From positions 14,088,098-14,152,097 of the forward strand of contig OX359266.1 of NCBI GenBank assembly GCA_947179155.2: 64,000 nt of DNA, read 5' to 3'. The notes below the pieces were generated by a model, which saw nothing but the letters and a program-made list of their open reading frames with translations, was not told where the DNA came from and ran no database searches. The position numbers were made by a program, and so were the translations under genes. Positions within the stretch are counted from its first letter, which is position 1. The number at the start of each line of letters is the position of its first letter. Shown one piece after another: positions 12,769-24,348 of this stretch. Origin of the DNA: Hedera helix (taxonomy: Eukaryota > Streptophyta > Magnoliopsida > Apiales > Araliaceae).

Positions 12769-14417
12769 AAAGTAATATCACGATATGATCCAATGAGACT
12801 ATGAAATAACAGAGAGATACGTTAATGATCCAAAAGGTATAGCTTGATGTTATAAAGAGAAATGGTACCATGAAATGGTACGAGATGAACTCAGAGAATG
12901 ATGATGCATGAATTACAGAAATGTTGTGATAAGGGGGCAGAAAGCTTGGGTACGAAATTTCAACTGAGGACTCACGTGGTGACTGAGTTGCACAAGTCTT
13001 TGTATGGGTAGGGGACTTGTGTTCACTTAGCTGCCATAGTGATAATCATTGAAATGTTTGAGTCGCGCTATTGGTACACAGATGTTGAGGACTTGATTCT
13101 TATCTCGTAGGTATATTTGATAGATAGATAATATTAAGTTTAGGCACGAGTTCTTAAAACTCATACATATGGTAGGTCCATGACTCATAATTGTATGATA
13201 TGTTTTGAGCCCCTAAACATATGGATAGTCTTTGATGTGTTCTTAGACTATGTATTCCTAGGACAAGCTCCTAAACTCATATTCTTGTGGTAAGTTCCTA
13301 GACTCATAATGTGTGGTAAGTTTGATGAACTATACGGGGGTATAGAAAAGTTGGAGTAGCCAGGAATCTTTAGTATGATATGTAGTAATAGTCCTAACAA
13401 TAAATATTGTAATTAAGTGAAAGAGCATAAAGGGGAAGATATTTTGGAATTTAGGGTATTCCCACTCTTCTAGCTTTGCTAGACTTCGAAATTTTTGGCC
13501 TCAAGCTAATTTTGCACGAATGTGTTTTTAAAAATACCAATGAATTTTAAGCAATTTAAAAAGTATCTATGCTACTTGTTTCGGCTAGACGTTTTGAAAA
13601 GTTTTGACATTATGAATATTTTAAAATTTTTGCGGATTACATATTGTTAAAAGAAAGTCTATGCTAATTGATCTGGCTAGACAAGCGTTGAAGAAATACA
13701 GTCTAAGCTATTTGATTTAGCTAGACAAATTTTGAAATATATTTATTTAATTCATATTCTTTGAAAGTTATACCCAATCAAATTACTTTTGTATGAATTC
13801 TAATGCTGAAATGAACAACCCTATAAAAAGGGGACATATAGAGATTACGAGTATTGCAAGTTAATCAAATGGTCACCTGGCATAGTAAGACACAGGCATT
13901 GCAGACTAATCATCTGGCGTGCCAATATATGGATGAGATATCCATCACTTTAATGACAAATTGATCCACTATCAGTGGTTTGCAGTATGAGGTACTCTGG
14001 GAGCGAAGTACTATTAAACCAGGATCATGTTCAGCATATTATGAAAATCTATCACTTTAGTGGTTTGTAGTATGAGGTACTCTAGGAGTGAAGTACTGTT
14101 AAACCGGGATATGTGTTCATTCAGCATATTATGAAAGTTTTTTCAAAATAAAAATTTTAAATTCCTCTACTCTTATGATGATTGGATGGTAGGATGGGGT
14201 AGTATTTTCTAATTGTGAGCAATAATGAAAGTACAAATTTTGAAGTAAAGAAATTATGAAATGTGATAAATTAGAAAATTTGCAATGTGCAATGACCATG
14301 AGAAAGGAAGGAAAGAAAGATATGTTGAATGAATGCAAAAGAAATATGTATGTTGCAAATGAATGAGTTAAGAGTACACAACAATTTTGTGGACGAAATT
14401 TTTGAGGGAGGGGTGAA
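12769..14417 (+). mobile_element. Retroelement remnant, non-coding, ending in a PPT
   Basis: No frame of useful length. The segment contains three scattered copies of a TCTATGCTANTTG-GGCTAGAC-like motif (about 13565, 13662 and 13702), a GAACAACCCTATAAAAAGGGG motif (split here as GAACAACCCT followed by ATAAAAAGGGG, about 13813) that is shared with LTRs of families A and B, and an 80-bp direct repeat (13969-14048 and 14049-14140). It ends in a purine tract GAGGGAGGGG (14404-14413) before an LTR-like TGTGACACCC start. I read it as an old LTR and 3' UTR mosaic. Confidence 0.4.
13969..14140. repeat. 80-bp tandem direct repeat (2 copies)
   Basis: Two adjacent copies share GGTTTG-AGTATGAGGTACTC and GAAGTACT-TTAAACC blocks and differ mostly by transitions and a small insertion in the second copy. 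Confidence 0.75.
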
Positions 14418-15048
14418 TGTGACACCCAGGATTTTTAGAGTAATTCCAAATAAGGATTATGATGAATTAAGTAAAGGTTAGAATTTAAAACCTAGTGTTG
14501 ACTGATAAATGTATTAAGGAATGATTTATGATGTAAGCAATGTGCGAAATGACCTATGTGATTGACTGAATATGTTGGGTATATTACAAAGAGAAATGGA
14601 ATGTGAAGAAGATTTATGAGTATGAATTAAGAAAAGAAGGTTGAATGTGCAGAGTATAAATGATGTGCAATAGAGAGTATGAAATAAGTGGATTGAAAAT
14701 GCGATTAAAGAAAGGAAATTTTTCAGAGAATGAGAAACTATCTTGATAAGTGCATCAAGAAAAGGGTTAAAATTTTATTAATAAAATTTTTGGAGAATAG
14801 TGAAATGTAATATTACAAAGAAATTATAAATTGAATTAAGAATTGAATATTCTGACTGTTACGAGCATTATGGTGATATTCATTTAAGATGTGAGTTACA
14901 GATCTCCTTAAAAGGTAAGATATGGTTATTATTGTGTTTAATTGTTAATTATCAGGATAAAAGTATAGCAAAGTGCTATAACCGAAGTACGTAAGGGTAT
15001 TACGGAAATTGCGATTCCGAGGACGGAATCCTGTTAAAGGGGGAAGAA
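14418..15048 (+). mobile_element. LTR-start-like module plus E-type 3' internal region with PPT
   Basis: Begins TGTGACACCCAGG directly after a PPT, like an LTR start, yet about 600 bp later runs into GACGGAATCCTGTTAAAGGG and a second PPT (15037-15046) that primes the LTR at 15049. The same hybrid arrangement is present inverted at 9876-10418, so it was part of the parental E element or was duplicated with it. No coding frame. Confidence 0.5.
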
Positions 15049-15366
15049 TGTGAGGACTCAAAATTTAGGGATCACTTTAATAATATTGAATGAGAATTTA
15101 AATAACAAAATTATTACGCTTATTTAAATTACTTATGATTGATATATTTTATGTGATTTAAAGTGCGTGATGAGATTTTATTGGTAAATTAAATCTGTAC
15201 AGAGATGGTAATAAAATTGTGCTGAATTAACATAATTGGAGGATAAATAAATTGTTTAAAAACAATTTATGAAGAATAAGAGAAATTTCATGTAATTATA
15301 TAATTAAATTGTTAAATTTTTTTATATTTAAAAATTATTGTGGAGGCACAAAAATTATTATTTAAA
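15049..15366 (+). mobile_element. Truncated 3' LTR of family E
   Basis: Starts TGTGAGGACTC immediately after a polypurine tract. From 15187 on it is nearly identical to the first 180 bases of the window. Homology stops at about 15366, exactly where a minus-strand reverse transcriptase frame of another element begins, with no duplicated flank. The junction therefore reflects deletion or ectopic recombination. Confidence 0.75.
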
Positions 15367-16090
15367 TACTTTGCCTCTCGTAACTGATCAAACAAATCAT
15401 CGATTCTTGGTAACGGGTACTTGTTCTTAATTGTCACTTTGTTCAATTCTCTGTAGTCAATACAAAGCCTTAGCGATCCGTCTTTGTTCTTTACAAATAA
15501 AACTGGTGCTCCCCAAGGAGACACACTCGGTTAGATATACTTCTTGTCCAAAACTCTTGTAACTGAATCATTAACTCTTTCAACTCTACTAGAGCCATTT
15601 TGTACGGTGCCTTTGAAATTGGCGTTATTCCTGGTACAAGGTCTATAACAAATTCAATTTCCCTCCCTGGCGGAAGACCCGACAATTCATCCAGAAATAC
15701 ATCCGCATACTCTCTTACCACGGGTATCTGACCCATTTCTGATCCCACTACTCGTGTATCCACCACATATGATAAATATGCCATACATCCGTTCCTCAAC
15801 AGTTTTTTGGCCTGCAACATCGTCAGACAACAAGATTGTCGTGGCGATTTGCTACCATAAAATACTACCTTAGACTTGGTAGGAGTCTGAAGGTTTACAC
15901 ATTTTTTTTGGCAGTCAATCACCACCCCATGGCTATACAACAAATCTATTCCCAATATCACATCAAATTCTCCTAACCGAATAAGGATTAAATCAACTAA
16001 CAACTTGTGCCCTCTTATTGTCAGACAACAATCCCGATGAAAATTCTCTACCTGGATTACTTCCTTATTCGCTACTTCTATGATCAACAC
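15367..16090 (-). pseudogene. Ty3/gypsy pol fragment (aspartic protease tail and truncated RT), family B
   Basis: Reads leftwards from 16090. The first part contains FDVILGIDLLYSHG-type sequence of the protease/RT linker. It is followed by EYADVF-ELSGLPPGREIEF and PISKAPY, the entry to a Ty3/gypsy reverse transcriptase. A frameshift near 15535 moves the reading to WGAPVLFVKNKDGSLRLCID and ELNKVTIKNKYPLPRIDDLF, the fingers and palm motifs of RT. The frame is cut at about 15367 before the catalytic F/YxDD box, so RNase H and integrase are absent. The motif set fits the Del/Tekay lineage of chromoviruses. Inactive. Confidence 0.85.
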
Positions 16091-16414
16091 ATTTTTTAAC
16101 TTTACTTAAGGTAAATTCAATTTCTTAGCAAATTCCTCAGATATAAAGGAGTAGGTAGCACCCGAATCAAATAACACATAGGCATTTGTATCATTGATAG
16201 AGATGATACCGGATACCACATCCTTCGATGCCACCACATCTTGTACTGTCATGTTAAATGTTCGTGCGGTCGGTCTCCCCGGCCGAGTAGGTCCACCAAT
16301 AGCCAGCTTGCCACCACCAATACCCTTAATTCCACTTCCCCCGTTTATTTTCTTCTTAGGGTAATCTTTAATCTGATGCCCCACTTCTCCACAATAGAAG
16401 CATCCTTTATTCAT
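16091..16414 (-). pseudogene. Ty3/gypsy protease region with last zinc knuckle, family B
   Basis: The frame opens with a zinc-knuckle remnant (CFYCGEVGHQIKDYP, the final Cys replaced by Tyr), passes a Gly-rich linker, and reaches the aspartic protease active site VLFDSGATYSFIS at about residue 85, with the catalytic DSGA intact. A stop separates it from the downstream protease/RT frame at 16090. It would process Gag-Pol in an active element; here it is only a fragment. Confidence 0.85.
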
Positions 16415-17359
16415 CTTTAGAATCGGATAGTTTGTTGCAATGTGTCCCTTTCAGCCGCATCTAAAACAAACATTTTTCTCTTTCAAGCATATTCCTGAGT
16501 GCCCCTTTCCACAATTGGGACATAGCTCTATCTTCTTCTTTGTTTCCCCTTGTTTATTGTCGACAGTGTTACCACTGTTGTTTCACTTCTGTTTGTTAGA
16601 GTTGCTTCCTCCACTGCTCCCTTCCTTATTGGCTCCATCCTTTTTCTTGTCATGCTACTCTTGCTTGTACTTTGCTAAGGCATCGCTGTCTCCTTCTACT
16701 ATAATAGCCTTGTCCATTATTCTAGCAAAGGTTTCGATCTGAAACATTGAGACCTTGCTGTATATCCACAATTTTAATCCGCGTTCAAATCGTCTTGCTT
16801 TTCTCTGTTCTGTGTCCACTTGGTGTGGAGCAAACCTTGCCAACTCATTAAACTTAGCCGCATACTCGGCCACCATCGTATTCCCCTATTTTAATTCCAG
16901 GAATTGAACCTCTATCATATTTTGTGTTACTGGAGGAAAATAGGCCTCGAAGAAAATCTCTTTAAATCTCTCCCAGGGTGCAGCTCCTGTTCCCAATCTT
17001 TTTTTATTAGTAGTCCACCAATAATTTGCTTCTCCTTTCAACATAAATGTGGCAAAAGAGGTTTTCTATTCCTCTGTAATATTTGCTACATCAAACACCT
17101 TTTCCATCTCAATCACCCAATTTTGGGCCTCTATCAGATTCATCGTGGCTTTGAACTCTAGGGGTCCTACGACTTTAAAATCTTTGAAGGTAGCAATTTT
17201 GGCAGCTACTGGTTGATCAACCACAGGGTTTACATTTCTATTCTGAAAAGCTCCCATCAACAAATCTACAAACTGCTGCATGGGATTAACTGGCTCCTAT
17301 GGAGCATTTACTGATTCCTCTAGTGGAGGTTGAACACTTGGTCTGCGTCTAGGCGGCAT
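16415..17359 (-). pseudogene. Ty3/gypsy gag, family B, with several stops
   Basis: The start is the ATG at 17359 (MPPRRRPSVQPP), a usual N-terminus for this lineage. In one continuous line of homology it shows the retrotransposon gag domain (FATFMLKGEANYWW around 17040, then FNELARFAPH and RRFERGLK around 16800) and a nucleocapsid part with CPNCGKGHSGIC and CFRCG-KGHIATNYP. At least five in-frame stops interrupt it (for example TAG near 17298 and one after the KYKQE stretch at about 16655). Two of three CCHC knuckles end in Tyr instead of Cys. Non-functional gag. Confidence 0.85.
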
Positions 17360-17799
17360 TTTTGTTTAAGAATTTTCATTATGATTAATATGTAACAATT
17401 TCATATCATATTCTTATGAACTTTAAATACATGGCCTTGTCAACACACATTAATAACTGGATTTGTATTCATAATCAACTTGACTAGTGTTTAGCACATT
17501 ACATTACATGTAGCACATTGCTATTAACTTTCATCCCTTTGGATCATATAAGACGGGATTCACATATAACTTTATACAACAAACTTAGACCTTCCCTCCT
17601 TTCAAAAGAGGTTACATAAAAATTTCTATCCCTTCTATAATAAAACTAGGGATTTACATGACATACACACATAACTACACATACATAACCATATATATTT
17701 ATTACATTCTTCCTATGGAAGCATCCCATGCCTAACAGCATCTTCGTATTCTTCATGCATGATTGTTATCATTCTCCACCAGCTCAAGGTATTACTTGT

Positions 17800-18428
17800 C
17801 TAATCATACTCCACCGGGTAATGGTACACTATATCCAACACTCTTCCAAATGTCGTGCAAAATACGTAACCCATATCATCCATTGTCACTTCTATGCTAT
17901 CAATCCTTGCCTTTTTGGCCCTAACTTCTTCTTCCAATATGTTTATTCTTCTCACTGCCTTAGCCCCGACATGTTTATACCTGGTTATCTCAGCATTTGC
18001 TTCCCTCAATTTAGCCTCTAAGGCTTCCTTGTCGTTCTTTAGTTCTTGGACCTTCTGTTCCTCTTGTCTTAGTTTGTCTCCTAGTTCCATATTCCTACCA
18101 ACCAACACTTGAACTGCATTTTCATTCTGCTCCACAGTTGTTTGCCGTTCAGCTGCTCGAGTCTCCCATTCTAATATTCTATCTACATATTCACTATTCT
18201 ATTGTATGAGACCAGTTACCCACTCTTGGTCTACCTCTCTCTCTGTTCAGATGTTGCTTTATCCGGCAATGCCCTATTTGAGTCTCCCTCTAGTTCCTCT
18301 GGATCTTCCTCCTATTCACTGTCATTAGCTGGTACTACTGCTATAACTGGTACAATAGTCATTACATCAATTTGAATGTCTCGGAGTGCTTCTTTTATTG
18401 CACGACTGGATTCTCCAATCTCTGGCAT
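17800..18428 (-). pseudogene. Extra coiled-coil ORF upstream of gag, family B
   Basis: Starts at the ATG at 18428 (MPEIGESSRAIKEAL), between the PBS and gag on the minus strand. An acidic segment follows (EEDPEELEGDS), broken by two stops and one frameshift around 18200-18320. An intact stretch of 111 codons (18135-17800) then begins MEQNENAVQVLVGRNMELGD and forms heptad-rich coiled coil (KLRQEEQKVQELKNDKEALE, then AKLREANAEITRY). It ends with a non-coiled tail (VFCTTFGRVLDIVYHYPVEYD). I do not recognise a domain. Position and length recall the extra ORF upstream of gag in Ogre/Tat elements, but this element has Del/Tekay-like pol. It could alternatively be a separate gag-like reading frame. 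Confidence 0.55.
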
Positions 18429-18634
18429 ACTATAAAATCACAAGAGCAGTTGTTTCAGTTCAACGCAATTTTTCTTATTCATAAAGCACATAACACGTAA
18501 CACATAGCACATATTGTGGAAATTATAACCTTGACAACTTCCACCATTCACATCTTAGAACTCTAAATGAGTTTTACTATTTTTCTTAAGGTCATATTCC
18601 AAAGGTTTCCCCACCTAAGATTTATAACCTAACA

Positions 18635-18646
18635 GCTCTGATACCA
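18635..18646 (-). other. Primer-binding site (initiator tRNA-Met type), family B
   Basis: TGGTATCAGAGC on the minus strand, complementary to the 3' end of plant initiator tRNA-Met, lying 3 bp inside the LTR end. It fixes the element orientation and shows that 18650-21621 is the 5' LTR. Confidence 0.85.
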
Positions 18647-18649
18647 ACC

Positions 18650-21621
18650 TGTGACGCCCCTAAATTTGGGTCCCTTGAATCACGAGTTCGGTGCTCACGT
18701 TAGTATTCTACCTTGTCATCACATTCATCCATTTTTGAATAAAATAATAAAACTTAATTTACATTCATACATAGCTATCACAGGTTCTACATACCTTTAT
18801 ACATAAACATTTGTACCTAACATATTATAAAAGATAATATTTACAATACATTTATTCTCTATCTAAACCTTCACTGTTGATTAACTTTTCCTTTTCCTTT
18901 GTCTAATCCTGATCCCTCGGTCTGCTCAGGTTTAGCTGAAATATCATGTTTAAAAGCAAGAATGAGCATAAAATAGCTCAGCAAGTATATAAGTAAATGA
19001 TGACATGATATTTTGAAATAGTGAATAAAAAATTATATACGATTTAACTAAATCATGCATGACAACTGAATCAATATCAATTACCTGAAATATTTTCAAT
19101 AAGCTGGGTTAATATCAATAGACTGAATCATGTTTAATAAACTGGATTAGTATCAATAGGCTGATTGATATCAACATCGGTTCAATATATGAACATGAAA
19201 ATTATACATGAACTTTACATGAGGGACTGAGAGCATGGAATTTGCTTGTTGTATGGTCATAAGACAAAGAACTCGTTAAGAATAATACCAATCATAAAGA
19301 TTGATATTGCCCAAGGTAGTCATAAGACTGCTGTTCAAATTAGATGTGTACTCTGGGTGATCAGCCCATCGTACTTTTATATTGTGCACAATATAAACAT
19401 CTAGCGACGCAACCATGCCATCAAATTATAATGCTTTATACTTTACTCCCCTTTATCAGGGTTGTTCTATTACAGCATATCATATAATCTGCACCACAGC
19501 AATGTGGATTAGGGCAAATAACAATAACCATTTGATTTCAACATGTATCATCATACGTGTCTAGCCAGAATCAAGATTGGCATCGACCTTTTCAAAGTAG
19601 TTCAATAGTGAATGAACTTTACATGATCATATGAGTGTATAATATGAATGATTATTCAATGAACTATAAATGGAAGTTCAGTTAGAAGACTTGCATTTGT
19701 CCTCGTCTATCTTAATTGGAAAAATCTTATCCTGATTGAGTCTTATATAACCATAATATGGGTTCATGCATTAGTTAAATACATATGCATGCAATACTTG
19801 CTATACAAGCTGCCATTTAAATTTACATAACCCGTAACATATAACACATTATTCACTTAAGCTTTAATATCTATCAAATTGATTATTTTTATCAAATTAT
19901 GGTTCACATACATGTTTCTATCATTTAATATCAAAACATTTTATTTTTGGCAAAATAAATTTATTTTTCAAAATTTAGTACACGACGCCCCGCGCCATCT
20001 TTCCTTCTTGAAACTTTGCTGGCCGCGAGATTGGCTCGACCAAACTGCGCCCCGTCTCGCACTGAATTCACCTCGGCGAGCTCTTTACAGCAGCACTGCA
20101 CCTCAGCGCAATCTCTAGTGCAAAAAAGGGCGCCCGACGCAGTGCTGGATTTTCAAAAAAAAAAATTCTCTCCAAAATCCCAAGTATCTTTGTCCCCCAT
20201 TCGATTTTCTAAGTTCCAACACTTCACCTAGTACATATAACATGTATTTGACTTGTACGGGCCTTCAAAACATTTAAAAATTTTAATTTGACCTTATTTT
20301 TCTAAAGATTTCGTTTGGATGTCAATGAACGTTTTAAAGCGTTTAAAATGGACATTTATCGTCATAGACGCCAACTAACTTCCAATTCGATTCTAACACG
20401 TGTATTTACATCAAACTTAGCCATTTGGTTTGATTTCACCTTCATTTGTATGAAATGGCCAAAAATCATACATTGGTATATTTTTGCCAACTTTGCAAAA
20501 CTCAACACTTGAACACCATTTGAATTCTCGTACACTATGTACATATACCTTATCACATATACATTTAGCAACTTTGTATGCTTGTGTAACTTCTATATGC
20601 ATATTCCAAAATACTTTACAGAATATGATTTGGTTTACATGCAACATATAGCCTAATATTGCAATTCTTCTTTCACAATGCATACTTCTAAACCATCTAG
20701 GTATTTAACTTTTTATCTAGCAAAATAATATGCATAAATCCAACATGTTCAACCCTTCAACTATATTTTCATCACTTTCATGAACATATAACACATGATC
20801 AACCATGAATCATGCTTTCTAACTTTGAATATAGACATAAATAGTGCACCACCTTTGTTCTAGCCAACTTGGAGCTTAGGGTTTCATCAAATATCAAACA
20901 AGAAGCACATAAGCCACATAATCAACATATGTAGCTAAAGATTCATGCATGGTTTCCCTTGTTCTTGAATTTAATCACATAATTGATAAGTTATCAAGGT
21001 TGGAACTCTTTATACCTTCTTTGAGCTCTTTTCCTCCTAGCTACAAAGTTTGTTAAGGCTAGATTCTCCACTTTGATGGCTACTTCTTCTTCCTTTGATC
21101 ACTTTTCTTGCAAATCTCACAAGGTTTTATCAAACCCTAGCTTTTTCTCTCTTCCTCTCGTAGCTAGCAACTTGGAGCTATAAAATGAGAATACTTGGCT
21201 TGATACATGAAACATATATACATATATAAGTTGCATATACAATCTCCAACGACTAACCAAGCTTTGGTTAGTTTAACCATGCCTAGTTGGGGTTATTTAA
21301 GACATTTCCTATTAATTAGGAATGACATAATGGACAATTCCCATAAAAAGGATACCATGGTCATTCTTTAAATTGACAAGGGCACTTTGGTCTTTTATCA
21401 TAAAATCTAGACAATTAAATTCCCATTTAAATCATAGTTGCTCATTTCCCATCTAATTTTAGACCTTTTCAATCCAAAGTTATTTCATTAGGCTTGAATT
21501 TTATTCTAATATCAAATAATCCATAATTTACTTATCCCAAAACACTTGTCACACTTTAAAATGTTTAAATTCTATTAACAACTTATTAATTTACCATGTT
21601 GGCAATTTGCATACCATTACA
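18650..21621 (-). mobile_element. 5' LTR of family B Ty3/gypsy element (2.97 kb)
   Basis: The minus-strand LTR starts TGTAATGG at 21621 and ends GGGGCGTCACA at 18650, next to the PBS. It shares with family A the terminal CGTCACA, the hairpin block near 18970 and the GAACAACCCT-GATAAAGGGG block near 19455, so the two families are related. A GC-richer stretch around 19980-20130 corresponds to the leader. The small frames in 19879-20683 are not supported as genes. The matching 3' LTR is missing because the element was truncated at 15367. Confidence 0.8.
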
Positions 21622-21665
21622 GCACCCTTCAAACAACATCATCAACAACAACAATAGCAAAGTCG

Positions 21666-22010
21666 AGTTTAGATGGCTTGCCTAATTCTAAGTAATTAGT
21701 CCATGTGGGGAAGGTTATAGGTAACCTGAAAGACAGAGGTTTTCAAAGTCTATCTAAAAGACGAGTTTTAAATGGCTCGCCAGATTCAGTAGAATCAGAC
21801 CCAGAGGGGTAGGTTTGAGGATCCAGAAGACAGAGGGCTTTAAAATCTCATGTAAGATGAGTACAGAAGGCTCGCCTGATTTAGAGGAATCAATCCTTAT
21901 GTAGGAAGGTCATAGGTAACTTGGAAGATCGAGGTCTTCAAAGCTTATATGAAAGATAAGTCTATGTGATTCGTTTGATTAACTGGAATCAGATCCTTAG
22001 TGGAATATCC
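21666..22010. repeat. Tandem repeat of about 97 bp, 3.5 copies
   Basis: Units start at 21666, 21765, 21861 and 21960 (99, 96, 99 and about 50 bp). Each contains an ATGGCTCGCC-GATT-like block, an AGGAATCA/GAATCAGA block and an AAGAC/GAGG-TTCAAAG block. The array lies between the family B LTR and the family D solo LTR. It has no coding potential I can support and no relation that I see to either LTR. It could be a local satellite or the UTR of a lost retroelement. Confidence 0.8.
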
Positions 22011-22068
22011 TATTTAGTTAAGTGGAAGAGAGAACTAGGAGTATTTTAGGCTTTGAAAGTCTTAAAAA

Positions 22069-22472
22069 TGTGACGCCCCCAAATCAGGGTCTACACAGCC
22101 TAATTTGAGTCGTCAAAAGACTAAAAACAAATTATTATTATTATTATAGTACTCAATAATACATAACTAAATTTCCATTATTATTGCTACACTATTTTAC
22201 AACATGGTGAAGTTTATGAACTACTAACTCGGACCGTCATTCCACGTCCCTGCTAGTCCCAACTACACTTTCATTTCCTGAAAAGAATAATGGAATAAAA
22301 AGAAAATGTGAGCTTAAATATCCAAGTAAAGAATATCATGATTAAGATAACGATAAGTAAATTATCTTTAGCCTTCAATAGTGATAAATCAAAGATAGAA
22401 TATAATAGACAATTAATTTTCAACAAATATCTGCAGCGGAATGAGCAATCTATTAGGAGAGTCATGTAGACC

Positions 22473-22510
<38 letters not shown>

Positions 22511-24348
22511 ACACCAACGGTCATGATCATGTTACTCAATAGTTCTTCTTTGCACCTAAACCAAAGAGAACTTTCACCACGTGTCCTTGCCATATAGGCC
22601 AAAGACACTAAACAATAATATCATCTTTGCACCCAGGCCAAAGATATTCACAACAACTTGATTCTTGATGATTAGTAAAAATAACAGTGATATAAAGGAT
22701 GGATGAAAATAATAAAAATAATAAGATAAGAGAATAAATATTCAATATTTAAAATTTAATTTGTCCAATAATATCTAAATTGTCAACACAATCTCCAAAA
22801 AATCAATTCAAGTTCAAGAATAATATTCAAAGTTCATACTTCACAAATAACAATTAAAATTCAATAGGAATGTTCAGGTGAAATGATATTAGATGAAGCA
22901 TAAACTATTAAGAAACAGATAATCATTTCCAAAAAAAATTACCATTTAACGTTAAGAATTGTATAAACGAGTAATATGTACTTACCATAGTAAGATTAAA
23001 TTTAGGAGTATGAAACAAAATGATATCATTTACCTTAACACGTGACTGGATACTGTTTTCTATGAAGTTGATCAACCTATATGTATATTTATAATTTAAT
23101 TAGTAACTATCACATATAATTTTTATGGTGAATACTAACTCATAAATTATGAAATCATCAAAAGTAACTTGATAGTATAAATTTGTGTAGTGTACAAATA
23201 AGGTATAATAAATTTTAAAATAGTTTTGAAATAATATTTCAAAAGAATTTTCAAGAGAAAGTTTTAAAAAATGAATCTTATAAAGGAAGAGTTATAAACA
23301 CTGTGTGATGTGTGTGGGTGCTTGACCAACTTTTATAGAAAAACTTACTTAAACAATACTTGCACTTTTACTAATATTCACCATCACTTAAAATAGGCTT
23401 AGCACACTCAGAGAGACACTTACACAAAATAATATTTTGAGAGCGAAAGAAAGAATAAGTAAGGAAGTTATGAAAACTCCTTAAGTTAAAGCTTCTATTT
23501 ATAGCCAAAAACCTTATCATACATCAACATTTTTTAATTTAATCTATACCGTACATTTTAAGATTATGTTTAATCCATACCACACATTTCACCTTTTAAG
23601 ATTTTCTTTAATCCATACCACACCTTTCAAAAAAAATTTTAATCTATACCATTCATTTAGATGTTCTTTAATCTAAATTATTCACACCTTTTCAATTATT
23701 CATTAATTATTCACACATTTTCAATTATTCGTTAATTATTCACACCTTTTTAATTATTCATCAATTATTTACACCATTTGAATTATTCATTATTATAACC
23801 AATTGTTGTGAATATAGTGTAAGCAAGTAGTTGGTTTTCTAAGTTAAAGAGTCACAATATTAGCAATCAGGTTATTACTAAGAAAGAGGGGGCCTTTCGG
23901 TAATACAGTGCACAATTAAATAACCTCTTTGTTAGAACTTTATAGACATTGTCAGTAATGTTAATCATTAACAAAGATATACCAAAATACTAAATAATAA
24001 TGAAATATAATAATTAAATTAATGTTACAACAGTGATAACAATAATGCAAAGAATAAATAAAGAACAAGAAAGAACACGTTACTATGACAATTATCAGTT
24101 CAATAATATGAATTACTATGCATTTACTGTTGTAATAATTATCAGTTCAATAATATGAATTATTGAGCATATGTTACTGTAACAATTATTGGTTTAATAA
24201 AGTCAAATACTGTGCAATACCGTATATTACTATGTAATACATTGTTTGCTACTATGGCATACCGTGTGCTACTATTCCTTTATTATCGAGTATTTTAACA
24301 GTTAAAGGTAACAGTTCTCCTGATAATTATTTTATTAAAAAGGTTATT
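22069..24348 (-). mobile_element. Solo LTR of family D, left part (TSD AAAAA)
   Basis: Starts TGTGACGCCCCC at 22069 after AAAAA (22064-22068). Homology to the LTRs at 50467-52917 and 57557-59003 runs to 24348, where another LTR is inserted. The rest lies at 34421-34631, followed by AAAAA. Joined length is about 2.49 kb against 2.45 kb for the copy at 50467. A minus-strand TATA box (CTATAAATAG) lies at 23495-23504. No PBS or PPT flanks it, so it is a solo LTR. Confidence 0.85.
23495..23504 (-). promoter_or_regulatory. TATA box of family D solo LTR
   Basis: CTATAAATAG on the minus strand, at the same relative place as the motif at 62389-62398 in the plus-strand copy and a TATAAATAT form at 51981-51990. 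Confidence 0.5.

Noticed and set aside
14129..14425. 98-codon minus-strand frame
   Set aside because: It crosses a polypurine tract and an LTR-like start, has biased Ser/Phe/His composition and no motif.
18635..18646. Possible tRNA-Met gene fragment (also at 57543)
   Set aside because: Only 12 bases match the tRNA 3' end and they sit 2-3 bp from an LTR, so they are primer-binding sites. No cloverleaf is present.
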